This document shows, piece by piece, positions 48,560 through 56,761 of a DNA stretch of 64,000 nucleotides. Location of the stretch: assembly GCF_016741775.1 (NCBI RefSeq), contig NZ_JAERRK010000022.1:1-64000 (forward strand), in the 5' to 3' direction. Source of the DNA: Streptomyces actinomycinicus (GTDB lineage: Bacteria; Actinomycetota; Actinomycetes; Streptomycetales; Streptomycetaceae). The notes under the pieces were generated by a model. The model was not told the DNA's origin, made no database searches, and saw only the letters and a program-made list of their open reading frames with translations. The stretch's first letter is position 1. Each line of letters starts with the position of its first letter. Position numbers and translations under genes: made by a program.

Positions 48560-49358
48560 CCGCTACCGCTTTCTGCTGTCCCGCCAGTGGGTGATTCTCA
48601 CCCTCGTGGCGATCGCGCTGATCCCGACGATGATCAGGCTGGGCTTCTGGCAGCAGCACCGGTACGAGGAGCGCACCGCCCGCAACGACCTGGTCTCCGC
48701 CGCGCTGCACGCCGAGCCGGTCCCGGTCGAGCGGCTCACCTCCCCCGGGCACGGTGTGACCCGTACCGAGAAGTACCGCACGGTCACCGCGACCGGCACC
48801 TTCGACACCGCCAGGGAAGTCGTGGTCCGCCGCCGGACCAGCGCCGACGGCGAGGTCGGCTTCCACGTGCTCACCCCGTTCGTCCTCACCGACGGCAAGG
48901 TGCTGCTCGTCAACCGGGGCTGGATCCCCGCGAACGGCATCCAGACCGCCTTCCCGAAGGTCCCCGCGCCGCCGGCCGGCCGGACCACGGTCACCGGGCG
49001 GCTGATGGCCGACGAGACGACCGCCGCGAGCGGCATCAAGAACGTCGAGGGCCTGCCCGACCGGCAGATCATGCTGATCAACAGCGGGGAGGAGGCGCGG
49101 CGGCTCGGCGCGCAGGTGCTCGGCGGCTACATCCAGCAGACGGCGCCCGAACCGAAGGGCGGCTCCCCGGAGCAGATCTCCGACCCGGGCAGCGAGGACG
49201 CCCCGCTGAACTACGCGTACATGATCCAGTGGTGGCTGTTCGCCGCGGCCGTCCCGGTCGGCTGGTGGTTCCTGGTCCGGCGGGAGATCCGCGACCGCGA
49301 GGAGGCCGCGGCGGAGCAGCAGCAGCAGCCGGAGGAGAACGAACCGGCCGCGGTCTGA
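48555..49358 (+). CDS. SURF1-family cytochrome oxidase biogenesis protein
   Basis: A 267-residue SURF1 protein, needed for assembly of haem-copper cytochrome c oxidase. It has one N-terminal helix (WVILTLVAIALIPTMIRLGF, directly followed by the family signature WQQHR), a large external domain with the conserved VLLVNRGWIPAN, and a second helix near the C-terminus (MIQWWLFAAAVPVGWWFLV). The tail is Glu/Gln-rich. The GTG at 48555 matches the family N-terminus; an ATG at 48522 gives eleven extra residues without a ribosome binding site. A stem-loop covers the start codon. Confidence 0.92.
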   Translation: MHRYRFLLSRQWVILTLVAIALIPTMIRLGFWQQHRYEERTARNDLVSAALHAEPVPVERLTSPGHGVTRTEKYRTVTATGTFDTAREVVVRRRTSADGEVGFHVLTPFVLTDGKVLLVNRGWIPANGIQTAFPKVPAPPAGRTTVTGRLMADETTAASGIKNVEGLPDRQIMLINSGEEARRLGAQVLGGYIQQTAPEPKGGSPEQISDPGSEDAPLNYAYMIQWWLFAAAVPVGWWFLVRREIRDREEAAAEQQQQPEENEPAAV

Positions 49359-49529
49359 ACGCCCGCAGCCTGCGGCCCCGCGAACCGGTACCGCCCCAGC
49401 GCCACTCATTCCCGCCAACCGGCCGTCCTCCCGCGCGCTTCCCGGCACGCCCGGCGGTCGCCGCTGGGCACGTCACTCCCCCGGCGCACCACCTGATTGG
49501 CCCCCTGGTCCGCCGGGAAGCCGGAACAC

Positions 49530-51314
49530 GTGAACGCGCGCATCGAGGATTACGCCCTGATCGGGGACCAGCAGACCGCGGCCCTGGTCGGGAAGGACGG
49601 CTCGATCGACTGGCTGTGCCTGCCCCGGTTCGACTCCGGCGCCTGCTTCGCCCGGCTCGTGGGCGGCGAGGACCACGGCTACTGGCGGATCGCGCCGGCG
49701 GGAGCGAGCACCTGCACCCGCCGCGCCTACCGGCCCGACACCCTGGTTCTGGACACGGAATGGGAGACCGCCGAAGGCACGGTACGCGTCACCGACCTGA
49801 TGCCGCAGCGCGAGCACGCCCCCGACCTCGTGCGGATCGTGGAGGGCGTCAGCGGCCGGGTCCCCGTCCACAGCACGCTGCGCCTCCGCTTCGACTACGG
49901 CTCGATCGTGCCGTGGATGCGCCGCTCGGACGACCACCGGGTGGCCGTCGCCGGCCCGGACTCCGCCTGGCTGCGCAGCGAACCGGCCGTGCACACCTGG
50001 GGCGAGGACTACGCCACCCACTCGGAGTTCACCGTCACCGAGGGCGAGCGGGTCGCGTTCGTGCTGACCTGGCACCCCTCGCACGAGAAACGCCCCCCGC
50101 TCATCGACCCGTACGAGGCGCTGGAGAGCAGCGTCACCGACTGGCGGCGCTGGGCGCGCCAGTGCCGCTACGACGGGCCGTACCGCGACGAGGTCGTCAG
50201 GTCCCTCATCACCCTCAAGGCCCTCACCTACGCCCCGACCGGGGGGATCGTCGCCGCGGCGACCACCTCACTGCCCGAGAAGGCGGGCGGCGTGCGCAAC
50301 TGGGACTACCGGTACTGCTGGCTGCGCGACTCCACCCTCACCCTCGGGGCCCTGCTCACCGCCGGCTTCCACGAGGAGGCTGAGGCCTGGCGGAACTGGC
50401 TGCTGCGGGCGGTCGCCGGCGACCCGGCCGACCTGCAGATCATGTACGGCGTCGCGGGTGAGCGCCGGCTGCCGGAGACCGAACTGCCCTGGCTGCCCGG
50501 TTTCGCCGGCTCCTCCCCCGTGCGCATCGGCAACGGCGCGGTCGACCAGCTGCAGCTGGACGTGTACGGCGAGGTGATGGACTCGCTGTCACTGGCCCGC
50601 GCCTCGGGCCTGCCCACGCGTCCGCACATGTGGGCCATGCAGCGTTCGATGATGGAGTTCCTGAAGTCGGCGTGGCGCCAGCCGGACGAAGGCCTGTGGG
50701 AGGTGCGCGGCGGCCGGCGCCAGTTCGTGTACTCCAAGGTGATGGTCTGGGTGGCCGCCGACCGGGCCGTACGGACCCTGGAGGAACACGAGGAGCTGCG
50801 CGGCGACCTGGAGGGCTGGCGCACGCTGCGGGACGAGGTGCACCGGGAGGTGTGCGAGAAGGGCTTCGACCCGGAGCGCAACACCTTCACCCAGTACTAC
50901 GGTTCCCGCGAACTCGACGCGGCGCTGCTGCTCATCCCCCGGGTCGGGTTCCTGCCACCGGACGACCCACGGGTGGTCGGCACGGTCGACGCGATCCGTG
51001 ACGACCTCGGGCACGGTGGCTTCCTGCGCCGCTACGACACCGAGGACTCGGTGATCGACGGACTGCCGAGCGGCGAGGGCGCCTTCCTGGCCTGCTCGTT
51101 CTGGCTGGCCGACGCGCTGCACATGACGGGCCGCACGAAGGAGGCGCGGGAGCTGTTCGACCGGCTGGCGGGCCTGTGCAACGACGTGGGCCTGCTGTCC
51201 GAGGAGTACGACCCGGTGGACGGCCGCCAGTTGGGCAACTACCCCCAGGCCTTCAGCCACATCGGTCTGGTCAACACCGCCCTCACCTTGTACGGGGACC
51301 AGGAGGCAGGATAG
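49530..51314 (+). CDS. Glycoside hydrolase family 15 protein (glucoamylase/trehalase type)
   Basis: A 594-residue GH15 enzyme. The N-terminal beta-sandwich domain begins IEDYALIGDQQTAALVGKDG and continues SIDWLCLPRFDSGACFARLV, the family hallmark. The (alpha/alpha)6 barrel contains GGVRNWDYRYCWLRDSTLTL and LSEEYDPVDGRQLGNYPQAF. The cytoplasmic GH15 proteins of actinobacteria include trehalases as well as glucoamylases, so the substrate may be trehalose or maltodextrins. It has no signal peptide. GTG at 49530, since upstream residues are not family-like. An SDR gene starts five bases after the stop, suggesting an operon. Confidence 0.9.
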   Translation: MNARIEDYALIGDQQTAALVGKDGSIDWLCLPRFDSGACFARLVGGEDHGYWRIAPAGASTCTRRAYRPDTLVLDTEWETAEGTVRVTDLMPQREHAPDLVRIVEGVSGRVPVHSTLRLRFDYGSIVPWMRRSDDHRVAVAGPDSAWLRSEPAVHTWGEDYATHSEFTVTEGERVAFVLTWHPSHEKRPPLIDPYEALESSVTDWRRWARQCRYDGPYRDEVVRSLITLKALTYAPTGGIVAAATTSLPEKAGGVRNWDYRYCWLRDSTLTLGALLTAGFHEEAEAWRNWLLRAVAGDPADLQIMYGVAGERRLPETELPWLPGFAGSSPVRIGNGAVDQLQLDVYGEVMDSLSLARASGLPTRPHMWAMQRSMMEFLKSAWRQPDEGLWEVRGGRRQFVYSKVMVWVAADRAVRTLEEHEELRGDLEGWRTLRDEVHREVCEKGFDPERNTFTQYYGSRELDAALLLIPRVGFLPPDDPRVVGTVDAIRDDLGHGGFLRRYDTEDSVIDGLPSGEGAFLACSFWLADALHMTGRTKEARELFDRLAGLCNDVGLLSEEYDPVDGRQLGNYPQAFSHIGLVNTALTLYGDQEAG

Positions 51315-51319
51315 GGACC

Positions 51320-52075
51320 ATGGATCTTGGACTGAAGGACCGGGTGTACGTCGTCACCGGAGCCACCCGCGGACTCGGCAACGCAGCCGCGCGGGAACTG
51401 GTCGCCGACGGGGCGAAGGTCGTCATCACCGGGCGGGACGAGAAGCGGGTCGCCGACGCCGCCGCCGGGCTGGGCCCGGACGCGGTGGGGGTGGCCGTGG
51501 ACAACGCCGACGCGGAGGCTCCCGGACGGCTGATCGCCGCCGCCCGTGAGCACTTCGGCGGCTTCGACGGGGTGCTGGTGAGCGTGGGCGGGCCGCCGCC
51601 GGGGTTCGTCGCCGACAACACGGACGAGCAGTGGCGCGACGCGTTCGAGTCGGTGTTCCTCGGCGCGGTGCGGCTCGCTCGCGCGGCGGCGGCCGAGCTG
51701 GAACCGGGCGGGGTCATCGGGTTCGTGCTGTCCGGTTCGGTGCACGAGCCGATCCCGGGGCTGACCGTGTCCAACGGGCTGCGGCCCGGGCTGGCCGGGT
51801 TCGCCAAGTCGATCGCCGACGAGCTGGGGCCGCGCGGGATCCGCGTGGTGGGCCTGCTGCCGGCGCGGATCGACACGGACCGCGTGCGCGAGCTGGACGC
51901 GTTGTCCGCCGATCCCGAGGCCACCCGGGCCGCGAACGAGTCCCGGATCCCCCTGCGGCGCTACGGCGCACCGGAGGAGTTCGGGAAGGTCGCGGCATTC
52001 CTGCTGTCCCCGGCGGCGTCCTACCTGACCGGCATCATGGTGCCGGTCGACGGCGGCATGCGGCACGGGTTCTAG
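51320..52075 (+). CDS. SDR-fold protein lacking the usual Tyr-x3-Lys active site
   Basis: A 251-residue Rossmann protein with an intact cofactor motif (TGATRGLGNAAARELV) and a serine in LSGSVHEP. Where YxxxK is expected it reads SNGLRPGLAGFAKS, so the catalytic tyrosine is missing. The C-terminal PVDGGMRHGF is normal. Similar S-N-x-x-R variants form a recognised subgroup annotated as oxidoreductases; they may bind cofactor without normal reductase chemistry, or use another residue. The ATG at 51320 lies 14 bases after AGGAGG, with GGG closer. It is encoded five bases after the GH15 gene. Confidence 0.88.
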   Translation: MDLGLKDRVYVVTGATRGLGNAAARELVADGAKVVITGRDEKRVADAAAGLGPDAVGVAVDNADAEAPGRLIAAAREHFGGFDGVLVSVGGPPPGFVADNTDEQWRDAFESVFLGAVRLARAAAAELEPGGVIGFVLSGSVHEPIPGLTVSNGLRPGLAGFAKSIADELGPRGIRVVGLLPARIDTDRVRELDALSADPEATRAANESRIPLRRYGAPEEFGKVAAFLLSPAASYLTGIMVPVDGGMRHGF

Positions 52076-52142
52076 GCGCGCGGCGAGGGGAGGGCCGGGC
52101 GGTTGCCCCGCCCCTCCGTCTCACGTGGCTCTTTCCGCCCGA

Positions 52143-52314
52143 GCCCCGTCCCGGGCGACTGTGCGCCCGAGCCCTGCCAGGTCCGGGCGACCTGTCCGGC
52201 AAGCCCATCCAGGCCCGGAAGCGCTCTTCGCCGAGCACATCCAGGCCCGGAAGCGGTCCCCGCCGAGCCCGCCCAGGCCCGGGAGAGCTATTCGCCGAGA
52301 CCGGCCAGGTCCCG
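52143..52314. repeat. 33-base minisatellite overlapping the 3' end of the crotonase gene
   Basis: About five copies of a 33-base unit (ATCCAGGCCCGGAAGCG core, register 52172, 52205, 52238, 52271, 52304). The last copies encode the C-terminal residues and TAG stop (52288-52290) of the minus-strand crotonase, and the others extend into the 212-base intergenic region. It looks like repeated duplication of the gene end. Confidence 0.85.
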
Positions 52315-53091
52315 CAGTCGCCGGGCCTGCGCGGCACGCTCCGCCGCACGCTGCTCGTCGTACGTACGGTCGACCGCGCCGCGGAGCAGCGCCTTGGTCT
52401 CCACCACTGCGTCCCGCGGCGCGGCGAGCAGCGCGGCCGCCAAGTCCCGCACGGCCCCGTCCAGTTCCTCGGCGGGCACCGCGAGGTTGGCCAGCCCGCT
52501 CGCCACGGCCTCCGCGGCCCCGACGAACCGGCCGGTGGCGCAGATCTCGAGCGCGCGGGCGTACCCGACGAGGCCGACCAGCGGATGCGTGCCGGTCAGG
52601 TCGGGGACGAGACCGAGGCTGGTCTCGCGCATGGCGAACTGCACGTCGTCGGCGACGACCCGCAGGTCGCAGCCGAGCGCCAGCTGGAAGCCGGCACCGA
52701 TCGCATGCCCCTGAACGGCGGCGATGGACACGATGTCGTTCCGCCGCCACCAGGTGAAGGCCTCCTGGAATTCGGCGATGGTCGCGTCGAGCCCGGCGTC
52801 GTCACGACGCGCGAGTTCGATGAAGCTCGGCTCGCCCGGGATCCCCTCCGGGGTGAACATCTGACGGTCCAGCCCGGCGGAGAAGGACTTGCCCTCGCCG
52901 TGCAGCACGACGACGCGGACGGAGCCCGGCAGCAGCTGCCCGGCCTCGGCGAGCGCCCGCCACATGGCGGGGCTCTGTGCGTTGCGCTTGGCCGGGTTGG
53001 TCAGCGTCACCGTGGCGATCGCGTCGTCGACGGTGAGCCGTACGCCGTCCTTGTCGAGTGCAGGAGCGAGGTCCTGGTCGGGCGTAGCCAT
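52288..53091 (-). CDS. Enoyl-CoA hydratase/isomerase (crotonase) family protein
   Basis: A 267-residue crotonase-fold protein acting on acyl-CoA thioesters. The oxyanion-hole regions are SFSAGLDRQM and AAVQGHAIGAGFQLALGCDL. In classical hydratases the second block carries a glutamate (G-G-C-E-L); here it is Gln (GAGFQLA), while the second catalytic glutamate is kept (FAMRETSLGL). A hydratase with reduced acid/base pairing, an isomerase or a hydrolase is therefore possible. The C-terminus (AERAAQARRLRDLAGLGE) lies in a 33-base repeat array. ATG at 53091. Confidence 0.9.
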   Translation of the reverse strand: MATPDQDLAPALDKDGVRLTVDDAIATVTLTNPAKRNAQSPAMWRALAEAGQLLPGSVRVVVLHGEGKSFSAGLDRQMFTPEGIPGEPSFIELARRDDAGLDATIAEFQEAFTWWRRNDIVSIAAVQGHAIGAGFQLALGCDLRVVADDVQFAMRETSLGLVPDLTGTHPLVGLVGYARALEICATGRFVGAAEAVASGLANLAVPAEELDGAVRDLAAALLAAPRDAVVETKALLRGAVDRTYDEQRAAERAAQARRLRDLAGLGE

Positions 53092-53208
53092 GAGGCGCCT
53101 CCGATGGGTGCGGTCAGCAGAGCAGAGCTAAGTGACTGCACAGTAACCACCCGGCCGGTCAGCTTGCCGACCGGGTGGCCACCACCGAAGCCGATGGGCC
53201 GCCCGGCG

Positions 53209-53430
53209 TCAGGACGATGCGGCCTTCTTGCCCCTGGTCGCTCCGCCACGCCCACGGAGCGTGACGCCCGACTCGCTGAGCATCCGGTGCACGAAGCCAT
53301 ACGAGCGGCCGGTCTCTTCGGCCAGCGCCCGGATGCTCGCACCGGAGTCGTACTTCTTCTTCAGGTCTGCCGCGAGCTTGTCGCGCGCGGCGCCGGTCAC
53401 CCGGCTGCCCTTCTTCAGAGTCTCGGCCAC
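53209..53430 (-). CDS. gbn: Nucleoid-associated protein Gbn (GATC-binding)
   Basis: A 73-residue basic protein with a helix-turn-helix (YDSGASIRALAEETGRSYGF, then VHRMLSESGVTLRGRG) and lysine-rich ends (AADLKKKYD, RGKKAASS). Length and sequence match Gbn (SCO1839 of S. coelicolor), a small actinobacterial nucleoid protein reported to bind GATC followed by (A/T)T and to regulate its own promoter. The GTG at 53430 is fixed by GAGGAGG five bases upstream; longer frames are rejected. Its upstream region is packed with GATC sites (see 53470-53778), consistent with autoregulation. Confidence 0.9.
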   Translation of the reverse strand: MAETLKKGSRVTGAARDKLAADLKKKYDSGASIRALAEETGRSYGFVHRMLSESGVTLRGRGGATRGKKAASS

Positions 53431-53469
53431 CCGTGCCTCCTCATGGGAAGTGCGCTCTGGTCTCCTCAT

Positions 53470-53778
53470 GATCACCCCTCTTGGGCGTGATGGCCACCCA
53501 TTCGGCAAGGTCCGTGAGACATCGTTGTGACGACAGGAGTCGATCCCCACAAGCGGAATGCGGGATTCCATGGGGTGGTGCCCATGGGGCCGAACGGGTG
53601 GATTCACGAAGTGCCAGGTCAGGGACGCACGGCGGCCGATCCCTTGGCTGCTGCGGGATCGGCCGGAAAATCCGTGTAGGACACACCTCGATACGAGGAG
53701 ATCTCACACAGATGATGGATCACGGATCGGCCGAATGATCCATACGCAGTGGATCAGCCGTGGGTCGGCCTTCCGATC
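53470..53778. promoter_or_regulatory. Cluster of ten GATC sites upstream of gbn
   Basis: GATC starts at 53470, 53542, 53638, 53657, 53700, 53718, 53725, 53737, 53752 and 53775. About one would be expected by chance in 309 bases. The sites at 53470 and 53737 match the reported Gbn consensus on the minus strand (ATGATC). The interval also holds a 10-bp inverted repeat, GGCCGATCCC / GGGATCGGCC, at 53634-53664. The whole 357-base interval between gbn and the ABC-F gene has no other gene, so it is best read as the gbn control region. Confidence 0.7.
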
Positions 53779-53787
53779 GGACTTCGC

Positions 53788-55386
53788 TCAGGCCAGGGCG
53801 ACGAGATCCGCGTAGTCGGAACCCCACAGGTCCTCGACGCCGTCCGGCAGCAGGATGATCCGCTCCGGCTGGAGTGCCTCGACGGCGCCCTCGTCGTGGG
53901 TGACGAGGACGACCGCGCCCTTGTAGGTGCGCAGCGCGCCGAGGATCTCCTCACGGCTGGCCGGGTCCAGGTTGTTGGTCGGCTCGTCCAGGAGCAGCAC
54001 GTTCGCGGAGGAGACGACCAGGGTCGCGAGGGCCAGACGGGTCTTCTCGCCGCCGGAGAGGACACCGGCGGGCTTGTCGACGTCGTCGCCGGAGAACAGG
54101 AACGAGCCGAGCACCTTGCGGACCTCGACCAGGTCCATGTCGGGCGCGGCCGAGCGCATGTTCTCCAGGACCGTGCGGTCGGGGTCCAGGGTCTCGTGCT
54201 CCTGGGCGTAGTAGCCGAGCTTGAGGCCGTGACCGGGGACGACCTCACCGGTGTCCGGCTTCTCCACCCCGCCGAGCAGGCGCAGCAGGGTCGTCTTGCC
54301 GGCGCCGTTGAGGCCGAGGATGACGACCCGGGAACCCTTGTCGATCGCCAGGTCGACGTCGGTGAAGATCTCCAGCGAGCCGTACGACTTCGACAGGCCC
54401 TCGGCCATCAGCGGGGTCTTGCCGCAGGGCGCCGGCTCCGGGAAGCGGAGCTTGGCGACCTTGTCGGACTGACGGACCGCCTCGAGGCCGGAGAGCAGCT
54501 TGTCGGCGCGGCGGGCCATGTTCTGCGCGGCGACCGTCTTGGTGGCCTTGGCGCGCATCTTGTCGGCCTGCGAGTGCAGGGCGGCGGCCTTCTTCTCGGC
54601 GTTGGCGCGCTCCCGCTTGCGGCGCTTCTCGTCCGCCTCGCGCTGCTGCTGGTAGAGCTTCCAGCCCATGTTGTAGACGTCGATCTGGGAGCGGTTGGCG
54701 TCCAGGTAGAACACCTTGTTCACGACCGTCTCGACCAGGTCGACGTCGTGGGAGATCACGATGAAGCCGCCGCGGTAGGTCTTCAGGTAGTCCCGCAGCC
54801 AGATGATCGAGTCCGCGTCGAGGTGGTTGGTCGGCTCGTCGAGGAGCAGCGTGTCCGCGTCCGAGAACAGGATGCGGGCCAGCTCGATACGGCGACGCTG
54901 ACCACCGGAGAGGGTGTGCAACGGCTGGCCGAGCACCCGGTCGGGCAGGTTCAGGGCCGCTGCGATGGTGGCGGCCTCGGCCTCGGCGGCGTACCCGCCC
55001 TTGGTGAGGAACTCCGTCTCCTGGCGCTCGTACTGCTTCAGGGCCTTCTCGCGGGTGGAGCCCTTGCCGTTGGCGATGCGCTCCTCGTTCTCGCGCATCT
55101 TGCGGATCAGTACGTCGAGGCCGCGCGCGGACAGGATGCGATCACGGGCGAGGACGTCCAGGTCGCCGGTGCGGGGGTCCTGCGGGAGGTAGCCGACCTC
55201 GCCGGAGCGGGTGATCTGGCCGCCGGCCGGCATGCCCTCACCGGCCAGGCACTTGGTGAGGGTGGTCTTGCCGGCTCCGTTGCGGCCGACGAGACCGATG
55301 CGGTCGCCCTTGGCGACACGGAAGGTGGCGTTCTCGATGAGGACGCGCGCACCGGCGCGCAGCTCGATACCGGAGGCGGAGATCAC
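53788..55386 (-). CDS. ABC-F family ATPase (ribosome-associated type)
   Basis: A 532-residue protein with two ATPase domains and no membrane part. Domain 1 has GRNGAGKTT and LSGGQRRRIELARIL with LLLDEPTNHLD. Domain 2 has GLNGAGKTT and LSGGEKTRLALATLV with LLLDEPTNNLD. The linker (about residues 240-310) is a charged helical hairpin (QQQREADEKRRKRERANAEK), the ABC-F P-site tRNA-interaction motif. ABC-F proteins act on ribosomes, either as translation factors (EttA, Uup) or in antibiotic resistance; a housekeeping role is more likely here. GTG start at 55386. Confidence 0.93.
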   Translation of the reverse strand: MISASGIELRAGARVLIENATFRVAKGDRIGLVGRNGAGKTTLTKCLAGEGMPAGGQITRSGEVGYLPQDPRTGDLDVLARDRILSARGLDVLIRKMRENEERIANGKGSTREKALKQYERQETEFLTKGGYAAEAEAATIAAALNLPDRVLGQPLHTLSGGQRRRIELARILFSDADTLLLDEPTNHLDADSIIWLRDYLKTYRGGFIVISHDVDLVETVVNKVFYLDANRSQIDVYNMGWKLYQQQREADEKRRKRERANAEKKAAALHSQADKMRAKATKTVAAQNMARRADKLLSGLEAVRQSDKVAKLRFPEPAPCGKTPLMAEGLSKSYGSLEIFTDVDLAIDKGSRVVILGLNGAGKTTLLRLLGGVEKPDTGEVVPGHGLKLGYYAQEHETLDPDRTVLENMRSAAPDMDLVEVRKVLGSFLFSGDDVDKPAGVLSGGEKTRLALATLVVSSANVLLLDEPTNNLDPASREEILGALRTYKGAVVLVTHDEGAVEALQPERIILLPDGVEDLWGSDYADLVALA

Positions 55387-55502
55387 GGACAGACTCCAGG
55401 GCGATGGGGTGGGCGGTGGGCGGCTGAGGACGTTCCCGCCGTCTAATGCGCGAGGAGAATGGCCATGGAGGCAATTCTAACGGGGCCGGGCAAGCGGTTT
55501 TT

Positions 55503-56330
55503 CTACGTCCGTGCGTTCGGACCGAACGGCGGGAGATCGTTGCCGAGCGGGGTGCGGTCGGGGGTGATCCGGCCCAGGTCGTCCAGGGCCACGAGCTGTC
55601 CGGTCCAGGCGTCGTGCGCGCACGGCTGGGCGAGGAGCAGGGCCGCGCCCCGCCGTACGGCGCCCTCGGGCCGGAACGTGCAGCCCTGCCGGGCGTGCAG
55701 CATCCAGCGCAGGTCGCCGTCGGCGGTGCGGTACGCGGTGACGCGGTGCGGGCTGACGACCGCGACGATGCCGCGGCCCAGGTCGCGCAGCACGCTGGTG
55801 CCGCCGTGGGCGGGGAGCCACTCCGCGGCGTCGGGCAGGGCCCGGTGCCAGTGCACCCTGCGCCCGTCGGTGCCGGTCAGCAGTCCGTCGTCCCACAGCG
55901 CGATCACCTCCCCGCGCACGGGCAGCACGGCAACCGGCCGGTGGCCCGCGCGCGCGTACCGCCAACGCGGCGCTCCGGTCCGGGCGTCGTAGCCGACCAC
56001 GACGGCGCCCCGCGCGCGCGGCGACCAGGCCCCGCCGTGTCCCCCGTGCAGGAGCCGGTCGCCGTAGGGGACGGGCCGCATGTGATGCGCCACACCGAGC
56101 AGGCCGACGGCGAGGGCGGCCACGAGCAGACCGGCGACCGCACGGCCGGCGGCGGCGAGAGGGCGACAGCGCGCGGGCAGGAGGGAGAGACGGCGGGCGG
56201 GCAGGCGGAGGAGACGGCGGGCGGGCGCCAGGAGGGAGCGGCGGGCGGAAGGGAGCAGGGGACGAGGGGTGGCCGGGCCGTGCTGCGGGGCGGTGTGCCG
56301 TGGGCGGGTCCCGTGGGGTGGAACTGCCAC
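55503..56330 (-). CDS. Membrane-anchored PQQ-like beta-propeller protein
   Basis: A 275-residue protein. A basic, Leu/Arg-rich N-terminus (about 70 residues) precedes one membrane helix (AVAGLLVAALAVGLLGVAHH). An extracytoplasmic domain of about 180 residues follows, with beta-propeller-like repeats (VVVGYDARTGAPRWRYARAG, VTAYRTADGDLRWMLHARQG, WTGQLVALDDLGRI). The DARTGAPRW units are PQQ-binding-like repeats, but catalytic quinoprotein residues are not evident, so a structural or binding role is likely. GTG at 56330 preceded by AAAGGGGG. The gene continues upstream only as a low-complexity frame. Confidence 0.7.
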   Translation of the reverse strand: MAVPPHGTRPRHTAPQHGPATPRPLLPSARRSLLAPARRLLRLPARRLSLLPARCRPLAAAGRAVAGLLVAALAVGLLGVAHHMRPVPYGDRLLHGGHGGAWSPRARGAVVVGYDARTGAPRWRYARAGHRPVAVLPVRGEVIALWDDGLLTGTDGRRVHWHRALPDAAEWLPAHGGTSVLRDLGRGIVAVVSPHRVTAYRTADGDLRWMLHARQGCTFRPEGAVRRGAALLLAQPCAHDAWTGQLVALDDLGRITPDRTPLGNDLPPFGPNART

Positions 56331-56459
56331 CTCGCCCCCTTTGCGTCCACCGTCCCGGATCAGGCGCCGAGCGTAGTCACCGCCGGCGGGAGCGGCGAGG
56401 TGGCTCGGCGGGTGCGGGCCGGAAGTCCCCCGTTCGGGGGGCGGGCCGGCGGCGCGGGC

Positions 56460-56488
56460 GACGGGACGGGACGGGACGGGACGGGGGA
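56460..56488. repeat. Pentanucleotide microsatellite (ACGGG)n
   Basis: Five tandem ACGGG units in the 431-base gene-free interval between the divergent propeller and VOC genes. It is G-quadruplex-prone on the plus strand. Confidence 0.8.
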
Positions 56489-56638
56489 GTCTGCGCGCGC
56501 CCGGGCCCGGACGACGTGTTCCGGGGGGCGTTGTCAGTCGTGCCTGCAAGACTCGGGGGCACGGCACGACCGGAGTACGGCACCGCCGACGCGCGTCCCG
56601 GCCGACGCCGGCGGCACCCACCGCAAGGAACACGACCG

Positions 56639-56740
56639 ACGCACGGCAGAACCGACGCGCGAAACACAGCCCACGCACGACAGAACCGACGCACGAAACA
56701 CAGCCCACGCACGACAGAACCGACGTACGAAGCACGACCG
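56639..56740 (+). repeat. 34-base minisatellite upstream of the VOC gene
   Basis: Three copies of a 34-base unit with ACGCACGACAGAACCGACG and AAACACAGCCC. It ends just before the ribosome binding site of the VOC gene, so it forms most of that gene's leader. No promoter could be identified by eye. Confidence 0.85.
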
Positions 56741-56761
56741 ATGCACGAAGGAGTGATCGGC

